A stretch of DNA of 56,184 nucleotides from Nitrososphaeria archaeon (GTDB lineage: Archaea > Thermoproteota > Nitrososphaeria > Nitrososphaerales > JACAEJ01). The position numbers and the translations under genes were made by a program. The DNA is taken from assembly GCA_029775925.1 (NCBI GenBank), contig JARVKB010000028.1:1-56184 (forward strand). Direction: 5' to 3'. The notes under the pieces are model-generated. The model did no database searches. It was given only the letters and a program-made list of their open reading frames with translations, and was not told the origin of the DNA. This document shows, in pieces, positions 36,449 through 48,001 of this stretch; position 1 is the first letter of the stretch; each line of letters starts with the position of its first letter.

Positions 36449-38584
36449 TTATTTCAAATATTTTTTTGGATTTTTCTTAAAAGCTTCTTCACAGGCTTTA
36501 GAACAGAAATAAATAAGTTTTTCTTTATACTCGATTTTACTGTAAGCTGTTTTAGAATCTATCTTCATTCCACAAACAGGATCAGTAACCATCTGCTCTT
36601 CCTTCAACGCTCTCGCCTCCTTTGGCTCATATTTTCTTAAAGTTTGGCTATTAAAAGCAACTATAATTGTGCTTAAGGACATTATTAATGCACCTAAGGC
36701 TGCTGGAAGGTTTATACCTAACCATGATAAGATTCCTGCAGCCAAAGGTATCGTTACGATGTTGTAGCCCGCAGCCCACCAAAGGTTTTGAGTCATTTTA
36801 GAGTATGTTTTGCGAGAAATATCGATAACTTTTACAACATCTCTTGGATCATTCTTAACTAGAATTATGTCTGCACTCTCTATAGCTACATCTGTTCCAG
36901 CACCTATAGCTATGCCTACATCTGCGGTAACAAGAGCTGGTGCATCATTTACACCGTCGCCAACCATGGCAACTTTGAGGCCTTCTTCTTTAAGAAGCCT
37001 TATCTTCTCTGCTTTTTTGTCTGGTAGAACACGTGCAAAATAATTATCTATGCCAAGCTCTTTTGCAACCCATCTTGCGGCTTCTTCAGAATCACCAGTA
37101 AGCATATAAACCTTTATGGAGTTTTCCTTTAAACTTTTAACCGCTTCATAGGATTCTCCTCTTATGCTGTCAGCCAAAGCAAAAGCACCTGCAAGTTTTT
37201 CATCGATAACCACAAAAACTATCGTTTTGCCCTGCTCCTGTAGCTCTCTTATTTTTGAATCTTTCACTTCTACTCTTAAGTCTTCTAAAAGATTTACATT
37301 CCCAACATAAACTTGTCTTTTTTCAACATTTCCATAGGCCCCTCTTCCTGGTAAAGCTTTAAAATCTTTAGCTTGAGAAATCTTTACACCTTTATTTTTT
37401 GCAAATTCTACAATTGCCTTTGCTATCACATGCTCAGAGTTAATCTCAATGCTTGAAGCAATTTGTAAAAGTTCTTCTTCTGGAATAAAAGCAATAACAT
37501 CGCTTACACCAAATTTACCTAGAGTTAAAGTGCCAGTTTTATCAAAGACAACTGCATCCACATTCCTAACCATCTCAAAGGCTCGCCTATCCCTTATGAG
37601 AATTCCGTTTTTTGCATTTATAGACGTTGAGAGGGAAACAACTAATGGTATTGCTAATCCTAAAGCATGAGGACATGCAATAACAAGCACTGTTACAGAT
37701 CGTTCAAGGGCAACATCAGAACTGGCAAAAAACGACCAAGTTATGAAGGCAATTATTCCAACACTGAGGGCAACATAGAATAAAAGAGCTGCAGCTTTAT
37801 TCGCTAAATCTTGTGTTCGTGACCTGCTTTCTTGTGCTTGCTTCACAAGGTTTATGACTTGGGCTAAATAAGTTTCTTCTCCTGTCTTATCTATCTGCAC
37901 TTTCAGAATGCCTTCTCCATTTATAGCGCCTCCCACAACTCTATCTTTAATTTTTTTATTAACTGGTTTTGATTCGCCTGTTAGTAGTGCTTCGTTAACA
38001 AAAGATTCGCCATCAATGATTATTCCATCCGAGGGAATTTTTTCACCTGGACGTACAAGAACAATATCGCCTTTACTTAACTGTGAAACTGAGACATCTA
38101 TAATTTCACTATCTTTGACGAGATGTGCATTTGTAGGCATTATTCTGATAAGCTCTTCCAGAGCCATAGAAGCACCAAGAATACTTTTAGCTTCTATCCA
38201 GTGTCCTAAGAGCATAACATCAATAAGGGTTGCAAGTTCCCAGAAGAAATCTTTCCCGCCTATTGAAACTGTTCCAAGAGAATAGAATAATGCTACAGAT
38301 ATAGCTGTGCCAACAAGCGTCATCATACCTGGCTGTTTAGCTTTGATCTCTTGATACAAGCCTTTTAGGAAGGGCCATCCACCATAAAGATAAACAACAA
38401 TCGATAGAAGAGATGAGACCTGCTTTTGATAGGGAATTTTTACCCATTGGAGACCGAGCCACATTTGAATCATTTCTGAAAAGAGCAAAATTGGAAAAGT
38501 GAGTATAAGAGAAACCCATAATCTTCTTTTAAAATCTCCTACATGATGAACATGATGAGCATGGTCTCTCAATTCAATGACCAT
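36449..38584 (-). CDS. CopB-type copper/silver P-type ATPase with C-terminal YHS domain
   Basis: Heavy-metal P1B ATPase. A histidine-rich N terminus (HAHHVHHVG) replaces the usual HMA domain, and the membrane metal site is CPH (VIACPHALGLAIP), both marks of CopB-like pumps. LTGES, the phosphorylated Asp in FDKTGTLTLG, and GDGVNDAPAL are intact. The end carries a YHS/TRASH-like metal domain (about 665-711: VTDPVCGMKID, then YFCSKACEEAF). Ribosome site AAAGGAT. It follows the Lrp-type regulator gene by 3 bases. Metal choice between Cu and Ag is not readable. Confidence 0.92.
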   Translation of the reverse strand: MVIELRDHAHHVHHVGDFKRRLWVSLILTFPILLFSEMIQMWLGLQWVKIPYQKQVSSLLSIVVYLYGGWPFLKGLYQEIKAKQPGMMTLVGTAISVALFYSLGTVSIGGKDFFWELATLIDVMLLGHWIEAKSILGASMALEELIRIMPTNAHLVKDSEIIDVSVSQLSKGDIVLVRPGEKIPSDGIIIDGESFVNEALLTGESKPVNKKIKDRVVGGAINGEGILKVQIDKTGEETYLAQVINLVKQAQESRSRTQDLANKAAALLFYVALSVGIIAFITWSFFASSDVALERSVTVLVIACPHALGLAIPLVVSLSTSINAKNGILIRDRRAFEMVRNVDAVVFDKTGTLTLGKFGVSDVIAFIPEEELLQIASSIEINSEHVIAKAIVEFAKNKGVKISQAKDFKALPGRGAYGNVEKRQVYVGNVNLLEDLRVEVKDSKIRELQEQGKTIVFVVIDEKLAGAFALADSIRGESYEAVKSLKENSIKVYMLTGDSEEAARWVAKELGIDNYFARVLPDKKAEKIRLLKEEGLKVAMVGDGVNDAPALVTADVGIAIGAGTDVAIESADIILVKNDPRDVVKVIDISRKTYSKMTQNLWWAAGYNIVTIPLAAGILSWLGINLPAALGALIMSLSTIIVAFNSQTLRKYEPKEARALKEEQMVTDPVCGMKIDSKTAYSKIEYKEKLIYFCSKACEEAFKKNPKKYLK

Positions 38585-38587
38585 AAA

Positions 38588-39016
38588 TTAATCCTTTAGT
38601 TTCTCTAAAACTATAGAGGGGCAGATCTTTTTAACTCCTTCTATCTTTCCAATTTTCTCAGAAATTATTTTTGTCAATTCCCTTCCGTCTTTGGTCCATA
38701 TTTCCGTCATTATCATATGGTCTCCTGTTGAAGTTGCCACATAACGAGTTTCAGGTATCTCACATAGTTTTTGGGCAACTTCCAAAAGTTTTGAAGGATC
38801 AACGTCCACGCCTACTATTGCAACAGAGTTTAACCCTATCCTCGACGGTTCGATTATCACTGTGAACCTTTTTATTACATTCTCTCGCTTTAGTTTTTCA
38901 ACACGCTTTCTAATCGTAGATTCGCTTAATTTAAGTCTTCGAGCAATTTCAGTAAAAGAGATGCTAGCGTCTTCTTGAAGGAAATTAATTATAGCTAAAT
39001 CGATTTTATCAATCAT
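38588..39016 (-). CDS. Lrp/AsnC-family regulator of the copper ATPase operon
   Basis: N-terminal helix-turn-helix (IDLAIINFLQEDASISFTEI with the recognition helix RLKLSESTIRKRVEKLK) and a C-terminal RAM/ACT domain (about 65-140). 142 residues. Immediately before the P-type ATPase gene in the same operon, which is unusual: copper pumps are normally controlled by CopY, CueR or CopR types. A dyad ATACGAAT-N20-ATTCGTAT lies upstream between this gene and rubrerythrin. Confidence 0.9.
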   Translation of the reverse strand: MIDKIDLAIINFLQEDASISFTEIARRLKLSESTIRKRVEKLKRENVIKRFTVIIEPSRIGLNSVAIVGVDVDPSKLLEVAQKLCEIPETRYVATSTGDHMIMTEIWTKDGRELTKIISEKIGKIEGVKKICPSIVLEKLKD

Positions 39017-39060
39017 ACGTCTTCCCTTTGTCCGATTTTCATATTTTTTAGTTACTTTTA

Positions 39061-39096
39061 ATACGAATATCGTACATAATTCTTTTAAATTCGTAT
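39061..39096. promoter_or_regulatory. Candidate Lrp-type operator between divergent genes
   Basis: ATACGAAT (39061-39068) and ATTCGTAT (39089-39096) form an 8-bp inverted repeat with 20 bases between; TACGA-ata-TCGTA (39062-39074) nests inside the left arm. It sits in the 116-base gap between the Lrp-type gene and rubrerythrin and could control both. Confidence 0.5.
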
Positions 39097-39132
39097 ATAC
39101 TAATAAACTTATCTAAAAGGAAGTGATATAAA

Positions 39133-39636
39133 ATGAGAAAAATAACTCAAGAAAATTTAAAAAATGCTTTTGCTGGAGAAAGCCAAGCGAATATGCGCTA
39201 TTTGATCTTTGCGGAAAAAGCTGAAGAGGAAGGCTTTCCAAACATTGCGAAGCTTTTTAGAGCGATAGCTTATGCAGAACAAGTCCACGCTACCAACCAT
39301 TATAATGTCCTAGGCATGATTCGTAATTCTGCTGAAAATCTACAAGCAGCCATCGATGGTGAAACTTATGAAGTAAATGAGATGTACCCTGCCTATAATG
39401 CAGTTGCTAAACTACAAGATGAGAAAGGTGCACAAAGAACTACTGAATGGGCTTTGCAAGCAGAAAAAATCCATGCTGGAATGTACCAAAAGGCAAAACA
39501 AGCAGTTGAGAATGGCAAGGACATTCCTTCAAGCGATATTTACATATGTAAAGTGTGTGGTTATACTATAGAGGGTGAAGCTCCAGAGAGATGCCCGATA
39601 TGCGGCGCATCTAAAGAGAAATTTAAAAAATTCTAA
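39133..39636 (+). CDS. rbr: Rubrerythrin
   Basis: Non-haem iron peroxidase protecting anaerobes from hydrogen peroxide. The ferritin-like di-iron domain has FAGESQANMRYL, AIAYAEQVHATNH and TEWALQAEKIHAGMY; the C-terminal rubredoxin domain has CKVCG and CPICG. 167 residues. Good ribosome site (GGAAGTGAT). Divergent from the copper ATPase operon across the dyad described above. Confidence 0.95.
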   Translation: MRKITQENLKNAFAGESQANMRYLIFAEKAEEEGFPNIAKLFRAIAYAEQVHATNHYNVLGMIRNSAENLQAAIDGETYEVNEMYPAYNAVAKLQDEKGAQRTTEWALQAEKIHAGMYQKAKQAVENGKDIPSSDIYICKVCGYTIEGEAPERCPICGASKEKFKKF

Positions 39637-39794
39637 GGCACCTTTACAAAAATAAAATTCAAAGAATGCTACAAAACAAGTTGTAATAAAGATCTCTTAA
39701 GAATTCACGAATTTTTTGATTAGTTTTCTTTAGCAATGATTAAGAGAATTTTAGCTTAAACTTTATTAGTTAGGATTTGAGATGGTAAAGTTGC

Positions 39795-39959
39795 ATGGTT
39801 AGAGTAAAGAAACTAAGTGATAAAATAGTTTATTTATGTGGAATATGTGGTCTTGGATACTCAGATCAAGAAACGGCTAAAAAATGTGAGGAATGGTGTA
39901 AGAAGACGGGAACGTGCTCTATTGAGATAACTAAAAAAGCCATATACTTTCCAAGTTAA
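39795..39959 (+). CDS. 54-residue five-cysteine protein
   Basis: Small gene after rubrerythrin. YLC15GIC18GLGYSD then C31, C35 and C41 give a likely zinc or iron site. The pattern CGxCGxGYSDxxTAxxCxxWC feels familiar from small archaeal proteins, but I cannot name a family. ATG start; no strong ribosome site. Its place between rubrerythrin and a flavin reductase suggests a redox or metal role. Confidence 0.65.
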   Translation: MVRVKKLSDKIVYLCGICGLGYSDQETAKKCEEWCKKTGTCSIEITKKAIYFPS

Positions 39960-40022
39960 GAAAAAAGATAGCTATAGATAATTTTCAATAGAAAAATACA
40001 AATATTGTTGCTTGGAGTTTAA

Positions 40023-40592
40023 GTGAAGTATATGAATGAAGAACAAATTACAGTTTTGGGTTTTGCAGGGAGTCTGAGGAGAAAATCTTATAATAAGGCG
40101 CTTTTACGTGCTGCAGCCGAATTACTACCAAAAAATTCTAAACTAGAAATTTTTGATATAGATGAGATTCCGATTTTTAATCAAGACCTTGAGAATGACA
40201 TGCCTGTTAAAGTTAAAGAATTTAAAGAAAAAATAAGGCAAGCAGACGCTATTCTTATTGCAACTCCAGAATATAACTATTCTTTTTCTGGAGTTTTAAA
40301 AAATGCTATTGATTGGGCTTCTAGACCTCCTGGAGACAATTCTTTTGAAGGAAAACCAGTGGCAATAATGAGTGCATCCGTTGGAATGTTAGGAGGTGCT
40401 CGTGCTCAGTATCACCTTAGGCAGGTTTTAACATCATTAAATATGTATCCAATAAACAGGCCAGAGGTTATAGTAACCTCAGCAGAAGAAAAGTTTGATG
40501 ATAAAGGAATACTAATCGATGTGAAAACTCGTGCGAAGATTAAGGATTTGTTGAAAAGCCTTGTTGCATGGACTAGAAAACTTAAATGTTAA
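40023..40592 (+). CDS. NAD(P)H-dependent FMN reductase (ChrR/SsuE family)
   Basis: Flavodoxin-like reductase of quinones, chromate or azo compounds. FMN phosphate loop GFAGSLRRKSYNKALL, the flavin-contacting ATPEYNYSFSGVLKNAIDWASR, and MSASVGMLGGARAQYHLRQ are all typical. GTG at 40023 follows GGAG by five bases; ATG at 40032 is the alternative. 189 residues. Probably part of the stress response of the island. Confidence 0.92.
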   Translation: MKYMNEEQITVLGFAGSLRRKSYNKALLRAAAELLPKNSKLEIFDIDEIPIFNQDLENDMPVKVKEFKEKIRQADAILIATPEYNYSFSGVLKNAIDWASRPPGDNSFEGKPVAIMSASVGMLGGARAQYHLRQVLTSLNMYPINRPEVIVTSAEEKFDDKGILIDVKTRAKIKDLLKSLVAWTRKLKC

Positions 40593-40768
40593 AAAGAAAT
40601 GATATTTGCGCAATAAATGTTCATAGTTTTATTCTAGGAAAATTATTAACTCTTGATCATTATTTTTACTTGAAAAATCTTTTAGGCTGTGTTTTTATGG
40701 TTTAATTTTATTATCCATAAAATTTAACTATTGGGAAATTCAATTTATATGAAAAGGGGTTTTAAGAT

Positions 40769-40906
40769 GTGGATTTGAAGGAATACCTTCCTTTATGTGA
40801 GAGATGTGGTCAACCAATCGATGATTGTAAGTGTATTTGCCCATATTGTGGTGAAACTTGTTGTTGTGAATGTTGTATAGGCATGGATAAGGCTACTGGC
40901 GGGTAA
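40769..40906 (+). CDS. 45-residue cysteine-rich protein upstream of oxidoreductase
   Basis: 11 of 45 residues are cysteine (C10, C13, C20, C22, C24, C27, C31-33, C35, C36), a density seen in metallothioneins and cluster-binding peptides. GTG start after AAAAGGGG; stop 4 bases before the TTG of the oxidoreductase alpha subunit, so probably same transcript. No family recognised. Could bind Fe-S or store copper or zinc, or serve as a small electron carrier for the oxidoreductase. Confidence 0.6.
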   Translation: MDLKEYLPLCERCGQPIDDCKCICPYCGETCCCECCIGMDKATGG

Positions 40907-40910
40907 GATT

Positions 40911-43797
<2,887 letters not shown>

Positions 43798-43868
43798 GAA
43801 TCATGTATCTAAAAACAATCTACTTCTAAAGCTTTGATTACCTAAACTTAAAAAATTAAATGAGAATA

Positions 43869-44087
43869 TTATGCTATGCCTTTCAGTCTCTCGATTAATT
43901 CTTTCTTCATATTTTCGTTTGCTTGTATCTGTTTTCGAGCTTTGCTCCATTGTGGTGAACAACGACCATAGCTAGCTTGCTCACTGATGTACTTGTGAAT
44001 AACTTCATCAATTTTCCCTTTGTTCTGGTCTTTTACTTCTACTCCTGCTTCCTTAATTATATTATTAAACCATTTCCAACAAGCCAT
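43869..44087 (-). CDS. Small conserved archaeal protein, unknown
   Basis: 72 residues from ATG 44087, which follows AGGTGGT by about four bases; GTG at 44096 is the open-frame start. ACWKWFNNIIKEAGVEV and SYGRCSPQWSKARKQI look conserved (two cysteines, several tryptophans), ending in an amphipathic helix. No function known to me. It is convergent with the oxidoreductase operon. Confidence 0.65.
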   Translation of the reverse strand: MACWKWFNNIIKEAGVEVKDQNKGKIDEVIHKYISEQASYGRCSPQWSKARKQIQANENMKKELIERLKGIA

Positions 44088-44194
44088 ATTTACCACCTAT
44101 CAAATACTTGCCTAATTCACTTATTAACATTTTAGAAATAAAAGTGTAAAATACCAGTCTTTACGAATATGATGTTGGGTGTTATCGATTTATC

Positions 44195-45628
44195 ATGAAA
44201 GAGTATGATTGGATAGTTATTGGATCCGGATCTGCGATGACTGTCGTAGAGGCTATAATCCAAGAAAATCCAAAAGCAAAAATTGCTGTTATAGATAAAG
44301 ACGATCCTGGAGGGATTTGTCTTACTAGAGGATGCATCCCATCTAAAATGTTGTTGTACCCTGCAGAATTATTAACAACAATTAAAAAAGCTAGTGATTT
44401 TGGAATAGAGGTTGAAGTTAAGAATGTTGATTTTACAAAAGTTATGGAGAGGATGAGAAATCATATTCAAGATGAAATAGAAAATATACGTCATGGACTT
44501 TCTCACTCAAAAAATATCGATTATTACCCTTTGGTAGCAGAATTCCTTGCCCCCTACATAATGAAAGTGGGAAATGAGACTATAACCTCAAAAAAGATTA
44601 TCCTATGTACTGGCTCAAAACCATTGATCCCACCAGTAAAAGGAATAGATAAAGTACCTTACTATACAAGTGATACAATTCTAAAAATTAAAAAACTGCC
44701 CAAAAGTATCGCAATAATTGGCGGTGGATACATAGCTGCAGAGTATGGATTTTTCTTTTCTTCCATGGGATCCAAGGTCACTATAATTGGTAGAAATCCT
44801 CAATTTCTTCCCGATGAAGAACCAGAAATATCCTTATTAGCAAAAAGAGAACTTCAGAAGAGTATGAAAATTCTTACTAATCATGAAGTTCAGTCAGTAG
44901 AAAAAATTGGCTCTAGAATGAAAAAGCTTATCGCCTTTAATCGAGAAAATGGAAAAAAGGTAGAAGTAAAAGCTGAAGAAATAATGGTGGCTTCTGGAAG
45001 AGCACCTAATACCGATATTCTGCATCCAGAAAGGGGAAACATAAAAGTTGATGATAAAGGATGGATCATTGTTAACGATTTTCTTGAGACTTCTCAGCCT
45101 GATGTTTGGGCTTTAGGGGATGCGAATGGTAAATATATGTTTAAGCACAAGGCAAACTATGAGGCGCTTATTGTTTATTACAATGCTGTATTAAATAAAA
45201 AAGTAAAAGTAGACTATCATGCCATTCCTCATGCAGTTTTTACCTATCCAGAGATTGCAAGCGTTGGCTTAAAAGAAAAAGAAGCTATAGAAAAATTTGG
45301 AGAAGATAACATTTTGATTGGGATTGAAAACTTCGAAAATACAGCTAAAGGAGAAGCTATGAACTTGAAGAATTACTTTGTTAAAGTTATAGTTGAAAGA
45401 GAAACATTAAAAATCTTAGGTGCTCATATCATAGGACCTTATGCATCTATTCTAATACAAGAGATAGTAAACCTGATGTACACTCCAGACCAAAGTGCAA
45501 AACCTATAATTCATGGAATGCATATCCATCCTGCCTTGAGCGAGGTCGTTGAAGGGGCATTTCATTCTCTTTTCCCTCCAGAAGTATATCATCATGTACT
45601 TGAACATCATATACTATCAAAAAATTGA
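44195..45628 (+). CDS. lpdA: Dihydrolipoamide dehydrogenase-like flavoprotein
   Basis: Class I pyridine-nucleotide disulfide oxidoreductase. FAD loop WIVIGSGSAMTVVEA, redox disulfide C42-x4-C47 (GGICLTRGCIPSK), NAD loop IIGGGYIAAEYGFFFSSMGS, and the C-terminal His-Glu pair HPALSEVVEGA. The FAD loop GSGSA lacks the usual GxGxxG third glycine. No lipoyl E2, glycine cleavage or merA context is nearby, so the partner is unknown; coenzyme A disulfide or other disulfides are possible. Confidence 0.87.
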   Translation: MKEYDWIVIGSGSAMTVVEAIIQENPKAKIAVIDKDDPGGICLTRGCIPSKMLLYPAELLTTIKKASDFGIEVEVKNVDFTKVMERMRNHIQDEIENIRHGLSHSKNIDYYPLVAEFLAPYIMKVGNETITSKKIILCTGSKPLIPPVKGIDKVPYYTSDTILKIKKLPKSIAIIGGGYIAAEYGFFFSSMGSKVTIIGRNPQFLPDEEPEISLLAKRELQKSMKILTNHEVQSVEKIGSRMKKLIAFNRENGKKVEVKAEEIMVASGRAPNTDILHPERGNIKVDDKGWIIVNDFLETSQPDVWALGDANGKYMFKHKANYEALIVYYNAVLNKKVKVDYHAIPHAVFTYPEIASVGLKEKEAIEKFGEDNILIGIENFENTAKGEAMNLKNYFVKVIVERETLKILGAHIIGPYASILIQEIVNLMYTPDQSAKPIIHGMHIHPALSEVVEGAFHSLFPPEVYHHVLEHHILSKN

Positions 45629-45674
45629 TGTTTAACTTTATATTGATGAATTAGTTTGTTTTAATTGTGGTTGG

Positions 45675-46196
45675 TTGCGAAAAATATTAATCATGGTCGA
45701 TGAAGGGGTGGAAGATGCTGAATTTATTTATCCATACTATAGGTTTCAGGAAGAAGGATACAGAGTGGTTATCTTAGCTTCGAAAGCTGGAGAAACTTAC
45801 ATGGGAAAGCACGGAATCCTGATTAAGTCTGAGATTTCCCCTAAGGATGTGAGCATTGACGAGTATGACGCAGTAATAATTCCAGGAGGAAGAGCACCTG
45901 ATAAGATGCGTGTAAACACTGATCTTGTAAAAATTGTTAAAGAAGCTTATGCTAAAGGTAAGATTATAGCTGCTGTATGCCACGGCCCTCAAATGATGAT
46001 AGAAGCTGATATATTACGTGGAAAGAAAGCTACATGCTGGAAATCCGTAGCTACGGATTTAAAGAACGCTGGAGCAATTTTCATTGACGCTCCTGTAGTG
46101 GTTGACGGAAATATTGTTACTTCGAGAATGCCCTCAGACCTACCAAAATTCTGTAAAGAGACGATAAAGCTCATAGAAAGTAGGAAAAGCAAGTAA
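45675..46196 (+). CDS. DJ-1/PfpI-family protein
   Basis: Class I glutamine amidotransferase-like fold; members act as protein chaperones, glyoxalases or deglycases under stress. Nucleophile elbow cysteine C102 in AAVCHGPQMM with E13 in DEGVEDAEF and IIPGGRAPDKMR. 173 residues. TTG start. Last of the redox island. Confidence 0.9.
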   Translation: MRKILIMVDEGVEDAEFIYPYYRFQEEGYRVVILASKAGETYMGKHGILIKSEISPKDVSIDEYDAVIIPGGRAPDKMRVNTDLVKIVKEAYAKGKIIAAVCHGPQMMIEADILRGKKATCWKSVATDLKNAGAIFIDAPVVVDGNIVTSRMPSDLPKFCKETIKLIESRKSK

Positions 46197-46357
46197 CTCT
46201 CGAAATAATAGAACAGAATGATAAGGTCGAGGAAATACTGGCAAAGTACATTCCAAGAACTATTTCTCAAATGATTAAAGCGATGATATGGGGTGCGATT
46301 CCAAAGTTTTCAAGAATTAATGGGATACGTAGAGGAAGAGGCACAGAGAAGAGTTAA
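46184..46357 (+). pseudogene. Possible coding remnant after the DJ-1 gene
   Basis: An open frame without a good start codon reads VTLEIIEQNDKVEEILAKYI then PRTISQMIKAMIWGAIPKF, which looks protein-like (hydrophobic-charged pattern) and overlaps the DJ-1 end. It could be the tail of a lost gene. Only an impression; no family. Confidence 0.25.
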
Positions 46358-46393
46358 GAAAATTGAAGGATATAAGTTTAAATTCAAATTAAG

Positions 46394-46493
46394 TGCTCCG
46401 GCCGGGATTTGAACCCGGGTCAACGGCTATAGGTGATAAATCCCCGCCTAACTCGAGAGGCCGCTATGCTTGGCCGGGCTACACCACCGGAGC
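46394..46493 (-). tRNA. tRNA-Glu (CTC) with intron
   Basis: Acceptor arm GCTCCGG/CCGGAGC plus discriminator A, T arm CCGGG-TTCAAAT-CCCGG, anticodon stem GCGGC/GCCGT. The anticodon loop is interrupted by a 25-base intron (46429-46453) between positions 37 and 38, the usual archaeal site, leaving a 75-base mature tRNA with anticodon CTC. CCA is not encoded. Confidence 0.88.
46429..46453 (-). other. tRNA-Glu intron
   Basis: 25 bases starting AGTTAGGCGG and ending CACCTAT on the minus strand. TAGG and CCTA inside it can pair, in keeping with the bulge-helix-bulge substrate of the splicing endonuclease. Boundaries are inferred from the cloverleaf. Confidence 0.7.
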
Positions 46494-46532
46494 TAAAACT
46501 GATAAAATAATAGCAATACTTTACTTTTACGA

Positions 46533-46769
46533 TTAAATACTAGTCTTCAACAAAGATTTTACTGCCAGCTTTATGTCTGAAGCTTTAACAGTCTTTCTGC
46601 CAGCATGAGTAGCAAGTTCTATAGCTTGCTTTGCTAATAGTGCTCCAATTTCTTCAAGAGAAGCTCTTAATTCTTCAGCAGCGTCATCGCCCACTCTTTC
46701 TGCTCCTGCCTTCTTTATTATGCGATAAACAGCTGCCAATCCAAGTTCTGCATTAGAGTTCTTTTTCAT
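46533..46769 (-). CDS. Archaeal histone
   Basis: Histone fold of 68 residues with a short N-terminal extension. [40 protein letters not shown] and the ending [12 protein letters not shown] match HMf-type histones, including the conserved R-V and K-T-V-K DNA contacts. 78 residues. Single gene between tRNA-Glu and tatD. Confidence 0.95.
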   Translation of the reverse strand: MKKNSNAELGLAAVYRIIKKAGAERVGDDAAEELRASLEEIGALLAKQAIELATHAGRKTVKASDIKLAVKSLLKTSI

Positions 46770-46840
46770 AGATTAACTCAAAAATTGATTTGTATTTAAC
46801 TTTATTTAAATATTAAAAAATTTAAACTCAATTGATTGCT

Positions 46841-47608
46841 ATGAGTGTAAAGCTCGTTGATGCTCACATACACTTATCAGACCCAGACTTTGATAAAGAT
46901 CTACCATATATAATAAATTTCTTGAAAAATTCTAATATGGTGTTGTTCTCAAATTCTATGGATTTAGATTCATCTATGAAAAATTTAGAACTATATGAAT
47001 CTCTTCAAGGTAAATTATTTCCTTTTGTTGGGATACATCCATGGTCAGCCCAAAGTGAAAATCTTGAAAGTTTTGAAATCTTCTTGAACAAAGAAAAGAG
47101 TCTGATAAATGGTATAGGAGAGATAGGATTAGATAAAAAATACGCTCAAGATGAAGAGGGCTATAAAAGGCAAATATTTGTATTCGAAAAGCAATTAGAA
47201 TTTGCTGAAAGGTTTGAAAAACCAGTCTCTATTCACTCAAGAGGCTCTCAAAAAGATGTGATAGATATTCTCTCATCCTTTAAGCTGAAAGGGGTGTTGC
47301 TTCATTGGTTCTCTGGCGATTATCATCAATTGAAAAGAGCTATGGATAAAGGCTATTATGTATCTTTTGGACCTACTATAATATATTCAAAAAAGTCGAA
47401 AGATTTGGCTAAAAGAGCTTTAAAAGATTTGATATTAACAGAGACTGATGGTCCAGTAAGATATGCTTGCTTTGATAACAAGCCTGCTTTACCAACATTT
47501 CTTCCTAGTGTGGTCTTTGCTTTATCCTTTGTATTAGAATTAAGCTTTTATGAAACTGCTGAATTAGTTTTGAAGAATTCATCATCATATATGAACATGA
47601 AGATTTAA
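46841..47608 (+). CDS. TatD-family metal-dependent hydrolase
   Basis: TIM-barrel hydrolase, reported as DNase in related proteins. DAHIHL metal pair at the N terminus, GEIGLDKKYA, SIHSRGS, LLHWFSG and TETDGP complete the metal site. The frame opens at TTG 46832 but ATG 46841 (MSVKLVDAHIHL) fits better. 255 residues, normal. The role in archaea is unproven. Confidence 0.87.
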   Translation: MSVKLVDAHIHLSDPDFDKDLPYIINFLKNSNMVLFSNSMDLDSSMKNLELYESLQGKLFPFVGIHPWSAQSENLESFEIFLNKEKSLINGIGEIGLDKKYAQDEEGYKRQIFVFEKQLEFAERFEKPVSIHSRGSQKDVIDILSSFKLKGVLLHWFSGDYHQLKRAMDKGYYVSFGPTIIYSKKSKDLAKRALKDLILTETDGPVRYACFDNKPALPTFLPSVVFALSFVLELSFYETAELVLKNSSSYMNMKI

Positions 47609-47652
47609 ACGAAAGATTATTCTTAAAGTGTGCATATACAATTTAACCTTAA

Positions 47653-47952
47653 TTGTCGACTAAAGAGTACCGTGACAGAATATACATAAGAAAGGATATA
47701 ATACTGAAGTTAGTCCAATATGGTACTCTAAATCAGACAGCATTGTTGAGCTACTGTGGCTTGAACCTTCAAAAACATAAAGAAATACTTGATGAAATGG
47801 AAGAGAAAGGATTAATTTCTAGGAATGAGGAGCAGTGGGGAAGTAAAAAAGTAATAACTTATAAAGTAACGGAAAAAGGTAGGCATTTTTGTAAGATGAT
47901 CCTTGAGCCTTATGAAGCCATGTTCCCAAGAAGTAAACGTAAGAATAAATGA
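47653..47952 (+). CDS. Winged-helix regulator (HTH_45 type)
   Basis: 99 residues forming one winged helix: DIILKLVQYGTLNQTALLSY, recognition-like LQKHKEILDEMEEKGLISR, wing KVITYKVTEKGRHF. This looks like the archaeal HTH_45 group. TTG start. 49 bases before a two-helix membrane protein gene, perhaps its regulator. Confidence 0.8.
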   Translation: MSTKEYRDRIYIRKDIILKLVQYGTLNQTALLSYCGLNLQKHKEILDEMEEKGLISRNEEQWGSKKVITYKVTEKGRHFCKMILEPYEAMFPRSKRKNK

Positions 47953-48001
47953 ACTTAGTTTCGGAAGTAATTTATCCTAGGATGATGAATGGGTGGTGGA
48001 A

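Noticed and set aside
37908-38285. 125-residue open frame opposite the P-type ATPase
   Set aside because: Ser/Pro/Thr-rich antisense frame of a well conserved gene.
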